Below are positions 49,123-61,369 of a stretch of 64,000 bases of DNA, one piece after another (positions within the stretch are counted from its first letter, which is position 1; the number at the start of each line of letters is the position of its first letter). Where the stretch lies: assembly GCA_024305745.1 (NCBI GenBank), contig JAHRBS010000003.1, positions 2,480,001 to 2,544,000 of the forward strand, read 5' to 3'. The position numbers were made by a program, and so were the translations under genes. The DNA comes from Polyporus tsugae (Eukaryota > Basidiomycota > Agaricomycetes > Polyporales > Polyporaceae). The notes beneath the pieces were generated by a model. The model was not told where the DNA came from, did no database searches, and saw only the letters and a program-made list of their open reading frames with translations.

Positions 49123-49460
49123 ACCGCTATCCTATAACGACGCGTTCGATTAGGATCTAAACCGATGAACCGACAGGATAATTCCAATGCGCACCAAGAT
49201 AGCAAGTCGTGCCACCTCGCTCATCAACTCGCATGCGAGGGCGTGATGCGGCCACGACTCGTCGTACTTAGTTCAAGTTTGTGAGGCCTCAGGCTGTCGG
49301 ATAACGAGTTGATCCACAAGACAGCCATTATGGACACAAATTCTTTGATCGAAGCAAGTAATTAAGTAACGCACCTTGAATAAAGCCACTCGTCGGGTGG
49401 TGGTTGACGTTGAACGTTGCACAACTTGTTCGTCGCGCTCAAGCCTCAACCAGACAGGCA
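47409..49460 (-). repeat. Left arm of an inverted segmental duplication
   Basis: This arm matches 52170-54194 in inverse orientation, with substitutions and indels. Similarity covers the F-box gene and extends about 300 bp 5' of its start (for example CTTGTGGATCAAC, CGCATGCGAGTTG and TCTAATCGAACG in both). The outer limits are approximate. Confidence 0.7.
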
Positions 49461-49675
49461 GGCGGTTAGGCGCTGAAGTGCACGGCGATTTTCTCGCGCC
49501 ACGGACGCCTCAGTCGATTGTGGGGTGTTGAGGTAGGCTTGGATCGTATCAGGCTCCGGCGGACGATCCTTAGAATATATATAGGGGAGGGTGTGAAAAG
49601 GATTGGATCATGTTCGCTGCCAGCACAAAGTCTGGGGCGATGGCAAAAGCAAAATATACGGCGTCGCTCTCATAT

Positions 49676-49757
49676 CTCTCTGTCGGGGAGTCGAACCCCG
49701 CTTTCGCGCGGCCAGTACAATGACAAGCGCGTGTACTAACCGATATACTAACAGAGA
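49676..49757 (-). tRNA. tD(GUC): tRNA-Asp (GTC) with a 10-nt intron
   Basis: Read on the minus strand, the acceptor stem TCTCTGT (49757-49751) pairs with ACAGAGA (49683-49677). The D-arm is GTAT-ATCGGTTA-GTAC. The anticodon stem CGCGC (49731-49727) pairs with GCGCG (49709-49705), and the loop is TTGTCA...C with anticodon GTC at 49724-49722. A 10-nt intron (49720-49711) sits one base 3' of the anticodon, the standard eukaryotic position. The variable loop has four bases, as in yeast tRNA-Asp. The T-arm is CGGGG-TTCGACT-CCCCG, carrying the B box, and the discriminator is G at 49676. CCA is not encoded, as expected. Confidence 0.95.
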
Positions 49758-49856
49758 TATGTTGACAGTGTTGTTTATTTTATTATGACGCTCTCCTCGA
49801 ATTGTTCAGTTGGCTACACTCTGACTCGGAGTTGCAGACTTCCTCGCTATCCAGTC

Positions 49857-51945
49857 ATGTCGTCGTTTCCGTGCAAACATCTTGTCTTTGATTCCGACAA
49901 AGTCCTCGTCGTCTCTGGTCATCACTACTCTATTTTGGATTTTCAGTGCGCCGTTTCCTTCCGGCCATCTCACGTTGCAAACTAAGGCCATCCGAGCCAG
50001 GGACGGCGACCTCGCTCGATCCACAACACAGCTCGAGGTGGACCTCCAGCAATCACTCTCCAAGTCCGGACCTATCCGATGTGTTGCTGTCGATATCGCC
50101 TTCACGCATGTCGCAACCACAGGAGACGATAAAAAGCTCAAGGTCTGGAAGGTGGCCGACACCCTCGAGCTGTTGAATGAGAGGTATGAACGCGCATCGC
50201 GTCTTCGTTCACGCCGACGCTCACCCTCCTGTGTACGACAGGGAGCTCCCGAAAAAACCTACAGAGATCAGCTTTACCCGCGACGGGCAGACAATCATCG
50301 TCAGCGACAAGTTCGGCGACGTTTTCAGGTCAGTTGCAGCCCCGCACCCCAATCCTCATCCCGTCCATCCAACGCGGCCATAGCTACCCTCTTCATCCCG
50401 AACCCATTTCCGAATTGTCCAATCCCATTGCCGGCGCGTCGAAACGCGGTTCTCTCGCCGCACACGAAAACCCCTCGAACGGCACCCTGGTTCTGGGACA
50501 TGCGTCCCTCCTGACGACCTTCCTCCTCACCTCCGACGAGCAGTACATCATCACCGCCGACCGCGACGAGCACATTCGCGTCAGTTGGTACCCCCAAGGC
50601 TATAATGTCGAGCGTTACTGCCTTGGGCACGAAAAGTGCGTCCCTCCCACAACCACACCCACACCCACCTAGACATCGAGCTCGGGTAGGTTCGTATCCG
50701 CACTCCACATCCCCTCGTTCCAGGAGTCTACTCTCGTCTCTGGAGGCGGCGACCCGGTCCTCAAGGTCTGGGACTGGATGTCGGGCAAGCTTCTCGCCGA
50801 TATTCCTGTCTTCGATGTCGCGGAACCGTACATCAAGGTCAAGGCCCCGAAACGGAAGCGCGGATGGAGCGACGAGAACGGAGAGGGGGGAGGTGCCGAA
50901 GATGGTGATGCACAGAAGGAGAAGGGGAAAGGGAAGGGACGGGGACGGAGGGCTCACGGCAAGGGTAAAGGTAAGGGCAAAGAGAGCGCGGAAGCCGAGA
51001 AGGACGAGGACGGGTCTGGTGCTCCTGAGGAGGAACAGGGAGATAAGCCCATGGCGGAGGCAGAGGCCAGGTCGCCTGTAGATGAGAACGCTCGGACGAT
51101 TCTCACACCGGAGGACACAGTGCTCGTCTTCGTTGTCCACAAGATTCAAACCGTTGACCGTGGCGAGCACGGACGTTTTGTCATCTTCAATATCGTCGGG
51201 TGAGCTTCTTTCTTTCCCTATTCATCCCGCCATGAGTTGTTGATGGGTCCTAGGGCCTCCGCGCTATTCTACACACCCTTCCCCGAAGAGGGCGCGTCGT
51301 CGTCATCAGCCGTACTTGCAGTCGAGTTCCCTGTCCCTGTAATCGACTTCACCGTTGCTACGGATGGGGCTGTATGGACATTACTCGACGCGGAATGGGC
51401 GGGTGCGCATCCGTCCTCCTCAGAGAGTCTACGATTCGCTCGCCTGCTCTCTTGGGAGGGAAGCACTGTGTGTCCCGTCCCCCCTTTCCATCCTTGACGG
51501 AGCTAACTCCATCGCGTAGCTTTCCGAGTCCGCCACCGAAAACCCTCTGCTCACCACTCTGAACTCAAAATGCCTTGTGCCAGCGACCCCCGCGGAGCTC
51601 AAAACGCTCGACCTCTACTCAGACCTGTCCTCGCTGCCGAAGCACGTAGACCCTGAGCACGACGCGCTGATCCGCGACACGCTCTCCGAGGCGGCCGCGT
51701 TCGATCCCCAGACCGAAGGGAAGCAGCTCACGCAGCGCGAGCTCGGGCGGCTCAAGAAGAAAAAGGCGCTGCTCGCGAAGATCCAGGAGCGCGAGGAGCT
51801 GTCCAAGCAGGGGAGCGGCGAGGGGTCCGTCGAGGGGGGGAGGGAGATCAAGAAGCCGCGGTCTGACAGCGCAGACGGGGAGGAGGTAGGGGACGAGGAG
51901 GAGGAAAAGCAGCATGTACAGGATGTCGAAATGGATGCGTCATGA
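49857..51945 (+). CDS. trm82: tRNA (guanine-N7) methyltransferase non-catalytic subunit Trm82 (WDR4)
   Basis: Exon 1 (49857-49945) encodes MSSFPCKHLVFDSDKVLVVS up to YSILDF. A canonical intron 49946-50000 gives FQDGDLARSTTQLEVD. Propeller blades follow: DIAFTHVATTGDDKKLKVWK, PTEISFTRDGQTIIVSDKFG, LVLGHASLLTTFLLTSDEQY, ITADRDEHIRVSWYPQGYNV then ERYCLGHEKFVSALHIPS, and LVSGGGDPVLKVWDWMSGKL. TADRDEHIRVS with YCLGHEKFVS is the Trm82 signature. A Lys/Gly/Glu low-complexity insert (about 50860-51060) lies in the propeller. The C-terminus is charged and coiled (QRELGRLKKKKALLAKIQER). Trm82 scaffolds Trm8, which makes m7G46 in many tRNAs. It lies divergently, 100 bp from the tRNA-Asp gene. Confidence 0.93.
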
Positions 51946-52169
51946 GTGCGTTGCTCACATTCTTCGCGCCGGTGTGTATGTCAGGAAGTATCAGGGCTCT
52001 CTTTGTTCTACTTGTGTACACGAGACCGACGACGTTGGGTCTGGCGGATACAACGGTTTGGACTCGTATTCATCAGTGCTTAAAGGAACAAGGTGATAGT
52101 ACTATAAACAGGAGGATGCATTGTACTGGCGGTCGGCAATCCGTGAGAAAGGTCGCCATCCGCATGAAG
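51946..52169. other. 3' flank of Trm82, no gene seen
   Basis: It ends at the approximate start of the right arm of the inverted duplication. Nothing else was recognised. Confidence 0.5.
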
Positions 52170-54194
52170 TTGAACTTGGGGCTTGAGCGTCTGCTTGCAA
52201 GCTACTGCTAACTTACGACCGCGACGTTTAACCGGCCGACGAGTGGCTCTATCCAAGGTGTGTGCCTTACTTTCATCCATTCACGGGCCAGTGTCACTAC
52301 TGGTTTTCTTGTGGATCAACCTGATACCTGGCGACGATATTTATCCGACAGGCCTCACAAACTATGACTTCCGGCACCATCCCGTCGCATGCGAGTTGCT
52401 GAGTGAGGTGGCAAGACGTGCTAGCTCGGCGAGCACTGCACCATCCTGGTCGCCCAGCCTTTTTATCCTCTAATCGAACGTGTCGTTATGGGACAGCGGT
52501 TTGATGCAGACTCCTCTCGGGTACCCGGTCGCCTTAGACTTCAATTAATGAGCTCAACAATCACCCTCATGTGCCTGCTCCGCCGCCCCTTAATTGCGTC
52601 CGCCTGGAGATTCAGCAGCGTTTGGATGGTATTGAGGTCAAAGAGCGTGAACTCATCCGGGAACGGCTGGAACTGATGTCCCGCTGGAACCGCTCGCTAG
52701 TGGTCACACTGCTCCCAAATGAGATCCTTCTTCTCATCTTTGTCTACTTCATCGAACTGCCCCGACCGCCTCGACCGCCCCAACTGCCTCGCGGGGACGA
52801 CATGGACGACGGCGGTGCCACCATTGACGTTTCATTCCCCTCCGACTTCTCCGAAGAGCATGCCTCCCTTTTACGACCCCACTCCCTCCGTCTTCGCTCC
52901 CTCCGCTTGCGATCCTGGTCACCATACGCACTTCGGATCATTCGCAAACCAAGCTTGCCCGCATTGGAGACCTTGGAGATCCACACCAATCCTGGGGGCG
53001 CAAAGGCTCCGAAAGGGTTTTACACAGACCTGAGGATTAGTCGTGAACGGTTCCCCAACCTCCGCGCCTTGCAACTCGCTCACACCCTCATCCCGAGGGA
53101 CCCGTCGTTCTACGCCCGACTCCGCAAGCTGTCCCTGAAGGCGTGCCCTTTCAAGTCTTCTCTTGAACAGTTTGTACAGCTCCTGTCGAACAGTCTCTAC
53201 CTCGAACACCTCGAACTCGACGACTTCCTCCAAAATCTATCTGACAGCGGGAACTTGAACGTCGGACCGGCCCGGCCGCTCCCATCCCTCCTCTCCTTGC
53301 GTCTCGATAACCATAGCCCCCTTCACTCAGCGCGGTTCCTTTCCCGAGTCGTTATCCCTGAAACGGCGTCGCTTTTGATAACAGCCGAGATGAGAGCTAC
53401 TAAAGAAGAGCGGGGCGACACCCTGCGCGCCATCGTGCCTGGACTCGACCCCCAAACCTCGCGAGTTCGTTACCGGGACTTACGACTGTCACGTGGGGAA
53501 GACTGCTCGTCACATTGGAGGAATGTGCGATTGAATGCCACCCAACGCACCCAGGGCCGGACGAGACGGTGGTCATTGAACTCGCCCTAGCATGGTCCGA
53601 CATCGAACTTGATGGCTGGGGGCATCCGAGTCGCATGCAGGGCGGCATAGCTGACCTCCTTGCGCTCTTCGGCTCCGCGCCGTTGACGCATTTGGAGATC
53701 ATGGGCTCCTGCGCCACCGTCGATACGGAAACCTGGACCAGGCTCTTCCGGACGTTCCCCTCCTTGATGTCGCTACAGGCCGATGCTGTCGGGGCGCTCT
53801 TCGCCGGCCTTCACGAGGCTTCCCTGGCGAGCCCAGTGACTGACGGCACGCAACCAGCGATAGCCTGTCGAGGGTTGAAGCGCATATCCATCAATGACAA
53901 CTGGGGAGAGGCAGTGGGGAAGCTGGAGCCGCTCATGGATCCTCTCATTCGCTGTCTTCGCTACCGCGCGGATGGGGAATTCGACTGGAAGAGTTACATG
54001 TAGACCTCCGTCGCAATACGGATGCCACAAGGATGTATCTTCAATCTCAGCTGGAGGACATGGTGTCGGCGGTTGTGATTGGGTATACGTATACTTATCA
54101 TTTTGAGCCCTCGGAGGACGGTGATGAGAGCTCAGATGATGAAGAGGGCGAAGAAAGTGACGGTGAGGGTGGGGACGGTTTGGACAACGACTGA
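52170..54194 (+). repeat. Right arm of the inverted segmental duplication
   Basis: It is the inverse counterpart of 47409-49460. It includes a 5' flank that also matches (CGACGAGTGGCT near 52238, TCTTGTGGATCAACCTG near 52308). Limits are approximate. Confidence 0.7.
52504..54194 (+). pseudogene. F-box protein gene, copy 2, decayed
   Basis: The counterpart of the copy-1 start (ATG at 52504: MQTPLGYPVALDFN) meets TAA/TGA after 14 codons, through a frame change. From 52571 a readable frame (LDGIEVKERELIRERLELMS, F-box LPNEILLLIFVYFIELPRPP) lacks about 57 residues present in copy 1 (the DLEF ... LTRSS block, which includes the second half of the F-box region). Near 53430-53450 about ten extra bases relative to copy 1 shift the frame, and the sequence continues as LEECAIECHPTHPGP to EFDWKSYM-stop at 54003. 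One further base shift would reach LEELHVDLRRNTDATRMYLQ and an acidic tail ending at 54192-54194. Four lesions make this a clear pseudogene. Confidence 0.8.
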
Positions 54195-54665
54195 TATGGC
54201 GCACACGGCTATGCGTCGCCGTGAGGACCATGTGTTTTCCCTTGGACGTAGGCGATGTATACAATGGTATTGGCAGCTTAAAGTTTGGCAAGAATATTGC
54301 GCCTCAAAGCCATAGCCATGGCGCCCTCAGCATAATTTAAATACCCCCGCCAGCGGTGGATTTGCCAGTGCTTGAAGGTAATGCATTGCAAGCTTAAGCT
54401 GTCCCGTTACGGTATCCAAAATCTGAACGGGCATCGCCGTGCCCTTGCTAGCAACAGGTTAGTACGATGACAAGGTTAATATGTGCACGTTCCCATTCCC
54501 GGCATCATGCATCAATAACAACACAGGCTGGACCGTCAAGCAGGATCAGCCTGAACAGGTCTGATTACGAAGTACAGTTCCATGTGTTGCGTTTCTTGGA
54601 ATGAGCCTTGGTACGATATGTATGTTTCAATTACTTGGACTTTGGAGGCAGACACAGCTCTACCG
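54195..54665. other. 3' intergenic region, no gene seen
   Basis: It lies between the pseudogene arm and the stop codon of the old yellow enzyme gene, both 3' ends. No element was recognised. Confidence 0.5.
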
Positions 54666-56113
<1,448 letters not shown>

Positions 56114-57762
56114 AGCGTTCTGGTGCAGCTGAATGTGAAAGCAGGGGGAGATGGATTCAGCGAGGTAAAGACGCGGTCATTTATACGTTTCCCGGAGTTC
56201 TTAGGAAGGCTGCCCTTGGGAAAGTCGTTGTGATTGCGACCTCTGGAAACGTGCTGACTGATGAGCTGGCGGCACAAGAACACTAGAAGAACCAGCTTAC
56301 TCAGATTCGTCCAGGGATGCCGGCCGGAAGTGAGAGATCATGGTCTTGGACGAATACGTAAGAACTCGGAAACCAAAAGGGAACCAACTCACCGTCATAT
56401 ACAGGACACTGGCACAGAGGAAGTGGACGCCATGCATTTCGCACTTTCTCGCTACACATGACGAGATAGTGCTCGCCGCGGCCACGGAGGGGGTCAATCG
56501 TGAGCAGTGCATGCGGTACTCCATGTTCGCGGTCCATTGCTCCCTCTGCTCCTGGCACACCTTGTCCAAATTCAGGTTGTCCTGTGGCCGCCGGTAGGTG
56601 CAGCATGCTGATATGTGAGAAAACTTTGAACACGAACGCGTACCCGTGATGCAGGAAGTTCGGATGTGTGTTAGCTTGGATGGGTATGGAAACGACAATC
56701 TGACAGTGAAGAGACCGTCCGCTTGTTAGATACCGTGCTGGCAGTGGTAGCGTTGCGTTCCGCCTCACCATACGGGGCCGTGTGTTGCGGGTCCGCACCC
56801 CGAATCCGACTGAAGCGTTGCTGGACTCGATCCTGAACGGAATGACGGTCAAACACCTCGAGACGGCCGTCAAGCACAAGAGGTCTCTTAGCCTCTGGAG
56901 CTTCGGTCGTTGGGGAATGAATTGTCAGTGCGAGACAGACCGGAACAAGCCCTGGTCGCTGTCATGCACTCGTCATGCCCGAGCACCACGAGAGGGAACT
57001 GCTCGGGATGCAGCAAGAATATGGATCGATGACGTGATCGCTTCTGAACTTGAACACGGCCCGACGGCGGACGCTCGGGGGGCACGGCTCCTCGTCCTCT
57101 CCCAGGTTTGTTCCTTCCGAGGACTTCGGTGTCTTCTCGATTGTTTCTTGCGTGACGATTCCAAGTGCACAAAGAAGGTCGGTGACAGGTTGATCGTCCG
57201 GTAGTCGCTTCCACAAGGTGTCCAAAGCTGGCCCTGGTCACCATTACCGCTACTTGTGGCGACCGACGGGACTTGTATAGTGCAACATTTTTAGAATGGT
57301 GGATCAAGTCGAGGTGGAGAACCCGGGATAGAGAACGTCTGGAACATCGATATCGGGTAGCGAGGGACTTGGAGGGCCATGGTGGGTTGGTTTTTCCGTG
57401 CAACGGACGTCCCTTTGCAGTGAGGCGGCCGCCTCGAAATGGAACCTTAGGAAAGCTTTAAGCTCGGTCCATGATACATGATGCTGCAACACACCTTCCA
57501 CAGGACATGGTCCCCGTTGGAGCGTTAGTATTGAAGGTCACACCCCTCAGATTCTTGACGAAAAGACACAGACCAATTATATAGAGGAGCCTAGGACCAC
57601 TGCGGAAGCCTGATCAAAGAATTCAAGAGGAACACCACCGATGCATATAAATGGTGGAAATAATCTATCAGAGATCGGCCATTGTACAGGGTAGGTCCAT
57701 GACAATGGAAAGATTAAGGCAAGATTAAGTGGATCGGAACATTGGGAGCTAGCTTAGTCGTC
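56114..57762. other. Intergenic region with a possible F-box gene remnant
   Basis: Apart from the remnant at 56962-57260, only short open frames are present. The stretch 56.3-56.9 kb has overlapping frames on the minus strand with no motif. Confidence 0.45.
56962..57260 (-). pseudogene. F-box-like gene remnant
   Basis: The minus strand reads GPALDTLWKRLPDDQPVTDL then LCALGIV. This resembles the segment right after the F-box in many Agaricomycete F-box proteins (PALDALWR-x-L-x-x-L-x-x-L). It continues with RRAVFKFRSDHVIDP. Upstream in the same frame are several stops, and no start or F-box core was found. It may be a fragment or a poorly spliced gene. Confidence 0.25.
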
Positions 57763-59391
57763 CTAATGTCGGACGTAGGTGGCCATACCCTGGAGGTTTC
57801 CTGGGGCTACATTGTTTGTTGTCAGCATCACCGACTCGAGGAGCGAAAGAGGGAATAGCTTACAGAGGGAGAGACCAGCGGCGCGGGCGGTACCGATGAC
57901 GTCGACTCTGGCAATGTGCTTGGCCTTCGCGGGCCCCTCGAGCGAGAATGCGTCAACGACCCCAGCACCGGCGCCGATGACGTAGAGGTAGCTGTACGCG
58001 AGCACTAAGTTATTTACTTCAAAGATGGGACGAATAACTACTTACTCCTTGCCGCGGATAGTAGTAGTCTCGGGGTCAATCGGCGAGGTACCGTTTGCAA
58101 CCGTATACGTCTAGGGACTACGCTACATGTCAGCAGGATGAACATAAACAACATCTGCAAGGATGAGGAGAGGCGTACCGCAATGACGCTGGGCTGCAAG
58201 TTCCCGTCGATATGCACCTCGCGAACAGTGTTCGCAGCGACGTCGATCGTGTAGTAGTTGCCCGTCTTCTCGCTCCGCGCCGACCAGCACGTGGCGCCAT
58301 TTCCACTCACGTTCACCACCGAGTTCCTGCGCTTTCCGCTGAAGTCGACGACCTCGAAGCCAAGCCCGGGGTCCGTGAGCAGGAACGCGTTCTCACCCGG
58401 GATGCGCGTGAGCGAAAACGGGAACATCGCACTGTCGACAGCGATCTTAGTGTAGCCCTTCGAGAGCGCGCCGTCCTTCTGCACGTCCTACGTCAGGAGG
58501 AACCCGGGGCCGTTTGCACCCTTGTAGGACGCGACGAGTCCTCGGAGAACGTGAGATGGGAGAAGGTGCCAGGGGGCCCGTTGGCCGGGGTCGTCTGGTT
58601 GAAGCTGAGGTACCGGACAGTGTTGGGGATCGGGGCGAGGCTGCGTGTCATGTCGACGGAGAAGCAGCTGCAGACGAGCATCCGTCGGTTGTGTATGGAC
58701 GCAGACGGTGAACGGATGATGACACGCACTTCACACCATTCACGGCTCCGCCATTGAGCACGCAGAGACGGCTACCGTCGTTGTTGAAGGCTACAGACTG
58801 GGGGAACTCGCCTTCAGACGAGATGGGGTCGCCAAGTGGGGTGATGTTCGTCGGCTTGCGGGGGTCAATGGTGAACAGCGAAACCGTATTCGAACCGGCC
58901 TGCACCACGCAATTTCAGCAGACGAATGCGGCGGGACACGAAGAGGACCCACATTGACCGTCGCGAGCACCCTGTTCTTGGCTGAAACCTGCACAGAGCC
59001 TTGAGAGAAGAGGCCGTCCGGACCCGTGTCGCTGTTCGCTGTCTGTCCGTGGAGACCACGTCCGCCGGCAGCGACCGCTCTGTCGACTCTGCATCCGAGT
59101 GTAAGCCATCGTGTGGCTTGGGGAGAGTGCATATATGCGCACCAAGGTACCGTCGGAACTGATGTTCGCGGTGACTACCATGTTCTCGTCCGGGCCGTTG
59201 GTGATGACTACATCAAAAGTGAGCACTCGGCGCTCCTTGAGTTTATGTCAGTACTCACAGTATATCGCGCCGTTTGGAAAGCGCGCAGAGGCCCTGGTCA
59301 GCATCTTAACGTAGGACTGACCGATAGCGGACGCAGTAACGAGCGTCGCAGCGACAAGGACGTAGGCGAAGAATGCAGCAGATAACTTCAT
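57763..59391 (-). pseudogene. Secreted lactonase-like (YVTN / muconate cyclase-type) beta-propeller, disrupted
   Basis: A signal peptide (MKLSAAFFAYVLVAATLVTA) precedes propeller blades: NGPDENMVVTANISSDGT, RAVAAGGRGLHGQTANSDTG, SQGSVQVSAKNRVLATVNAG, SNTVSLFTIDPRKPTNITPL, PQSVAFNNDGSRLCVLNGGA, CFSVDMTRSLAPIPNTVRYL, YYTIDVAANTVREVHIDGNL and YLYVIGAGAGVVDAFSLEGP, ending YVRH-stop at 57763-57765. Related fungal proteins are lactonase- or carboxymuconate-cyclase-like. Two lesions were seen. Near 58532-58542 the frame of HLTFSEDSS does not continue into LVASYKGANGPGFLLT, fitting loss of about ten bases between short repeats. A TAG follows at 58488-58490 between FLLT and DVQKDG, where CAG is likely ancestral. 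Unless an unusual splice rescues it, the gene is inactive. Confidence 0.7.
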
Positions 59392-60904
59392 CTTTACTAG
59401 GAGTAAACTTGGGAATTAAGGAGCTGTTGTCCACAGATAGAGTACTGTATCGAACGATGAGTCGGATCCGCGAAGTCAACTCGACATGCTTACCGAGACT
59501 TGTTGTTGAAAATGCGAGCAGAGACGCGGAGAGAAAAGGAGGGAGCCGCCGAATCCTTCGCTCTTCAAGAATATCCTTAAATATGGCCTGGCAGCGCGCA
59601 TATCCAGCAACCGCACCGGAGGTGTGCGGGCGGCATGTTACCTCCGGGGGCGATGTGCCACCTCACAAGCGGCGGGCACTCATTGTATGCCCTCCTCGGA
59701 CCGCTCGACCTGTTAACCGCGCCAGGGACAGCAGCATCGTCAGCACATTTCAAAACGAGAACAGCGACATTGATGGCGATGCAAGAAACTTATACAGGCT
59801 GGCGCCAGCGCTGTGCTCGGCTTGCTGAGAAACCCCAGCCAATCGGCTTGAGAGGAAGTGCCGCTAACCGTTAGCAGGGCGGGATATGGTGAAGTGACCT
59901 TCCCCGAGGATATGGCTGACCCAATGGGGATAGATCTACACTTGCCACTCAGCCGCGTGTCGTGCCAGTGTGCCAGTGAGTATTGTTCCTCTGTTGCACC
60001 AATAAATGGAACTATGCTACAAGGGGGTAGTTATCAACTGTCGACGGGGAGCAAAGGAGGCGGATGATATCTCATGCTCACCATGGTCAAACCGCATGAC
60101 GTGCTGGGTGCTGGGGTAAACCTGCTCGGATTCCGTACCATGTACAAATGGGCAACCGTATACGTGCCTAACAACACTGGAACGGGAATATTCATGAGCA
60201 GGTTGGTGGGGAATGAGCTGACAACGCCATGGAGTCGAGTCGAACCCGGTGCAGTAATGATAGAACGAGACTCACCGAAATCCCTATCGCTGACCTCCTC
60301 CCATCCGCGATCCAGAGCCGAATGCGTCAGCTGCCGCGTGAAGTGCAGTTTGCGATGCATATAGTGCAAATCATCAAACAGGCGTCTGCAATGATTTAGA
60401 ATTACAGGAGACAAGACAAGAGGAGCCTAAGGAGGCCTAAGTAGGAGATGAAAACGAAAGGCAGAGTTGCAGCGGCAAACGCCGGCGGTGCCATTCCAGG
60501 TCAGGCGCTCGTCGTTGAGCGGACCAATGCGGCCCGGCACTAGGTCCTTTCAACACCATCGCATCCAGGTCGACGTCGACGTCGCCGTCCCACCAAAGGT
60601 CTAACTTTTCGCTAACTCATGTTCGGCTTGACCATGTCGATCTCGTCAAAGCACCCCTTTGTTTACAAGGAGCTCAAAAATCATACATCCAACAAAGCAA
60701 ACTAATTTACACATCGCGGTAGCGGCTATGTAACCTGGCACCCTCAGGCTGCGATGCTCCTTCAAGAAATGTCTTCCAACTTTCCATTTTGTAAGGTACA
60801 TGTAGACCAGCTGCCAATGGAAATTTCGCTTAGCTATACCAAAGGCAGCTGCACAAGAATTCACAGTCGTACCGTGACTCGCGACACCCTGGTCACTTGC
60901 ACGC
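59392..60904. other. 1.5-kb intergenic region, no gene seen
   Basis: The left part is the upstream region of the lactonase-like gene and the right part the 3' flank of the small secreted protein gene. Short open frames only. Confidence 0.45.
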
Positions 60905-61369
60905 TCACGGGAGAAGGGCGAAGTTCGTGAATATTGCTCCGTTGACGTTGAAGCATTCGTTAATCGCAGGAATCTCCGCGAGCGTATCGCAGTTGGATGT
61001 GCCGATCGCGACCTCGAACGGCAAGCCCCCGCCTTCCGGCTAGCTGATCGCGACCGAGAGTGCCTGCACGTTCGTGAGGAAGCACTCGTCTTCGGCGAGC
61101 GGGTTCAGCGCGAACTCGTTGCATGTCGGCGCGCAGTTTATCTCCGGACAGAGGAGGAGGGTCGCAGGGTTGGCCGCGCCGGAGCGACCGCGGATGGTGC
61201 CATCGTGCGTACCCGTAGTGGTGTTGCGGATGATGTCGAGCGTGCGGATGGGGAAGCCCGCTGCAATGGTCACGTCCGACGTCGTGGGCTTCGTCAGCGA
61301 CGTAGCGGGCATGGTCTGAGCGATCTGGGAGACCGCGGCGAGGACGATGGCGGCGAGTGCGAGGAACAT
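60905..61369 (-). pseudogene. Small secreted protein with an internal stop
   Basis: The minus-strand frame starts MFLALAAIVLAAVSQIAQTM (signal peptide) and runs through LLLCPEINCAPTCNEFALNP and DECFLTNVQALSVAIS to TAG at 61040-61042. After it the same frame continues PEGGGLPFEVAIGTSNCDTL, AEIPAINECFNVNGAIFTNF and ALLP-stop at 60905-60907. Six or more cysteines, the signal peptide and the layout match a small secreted protein family common in Agaricomycetes; the segment after the TAG (GLPFEVAIG, CFNVNG) is an integral part of that fold. A single base change would explain the stop. Stop readthrough is the alternative. The function of the family is not known. Confidence 0.65.

Noticed and set aside
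60200..60300. GGGTTCGACTCG on the minus strand, resembling a tRNA T-arm.
   Set aside because: No matching acceptor stem, D-arm or anticodon arm.
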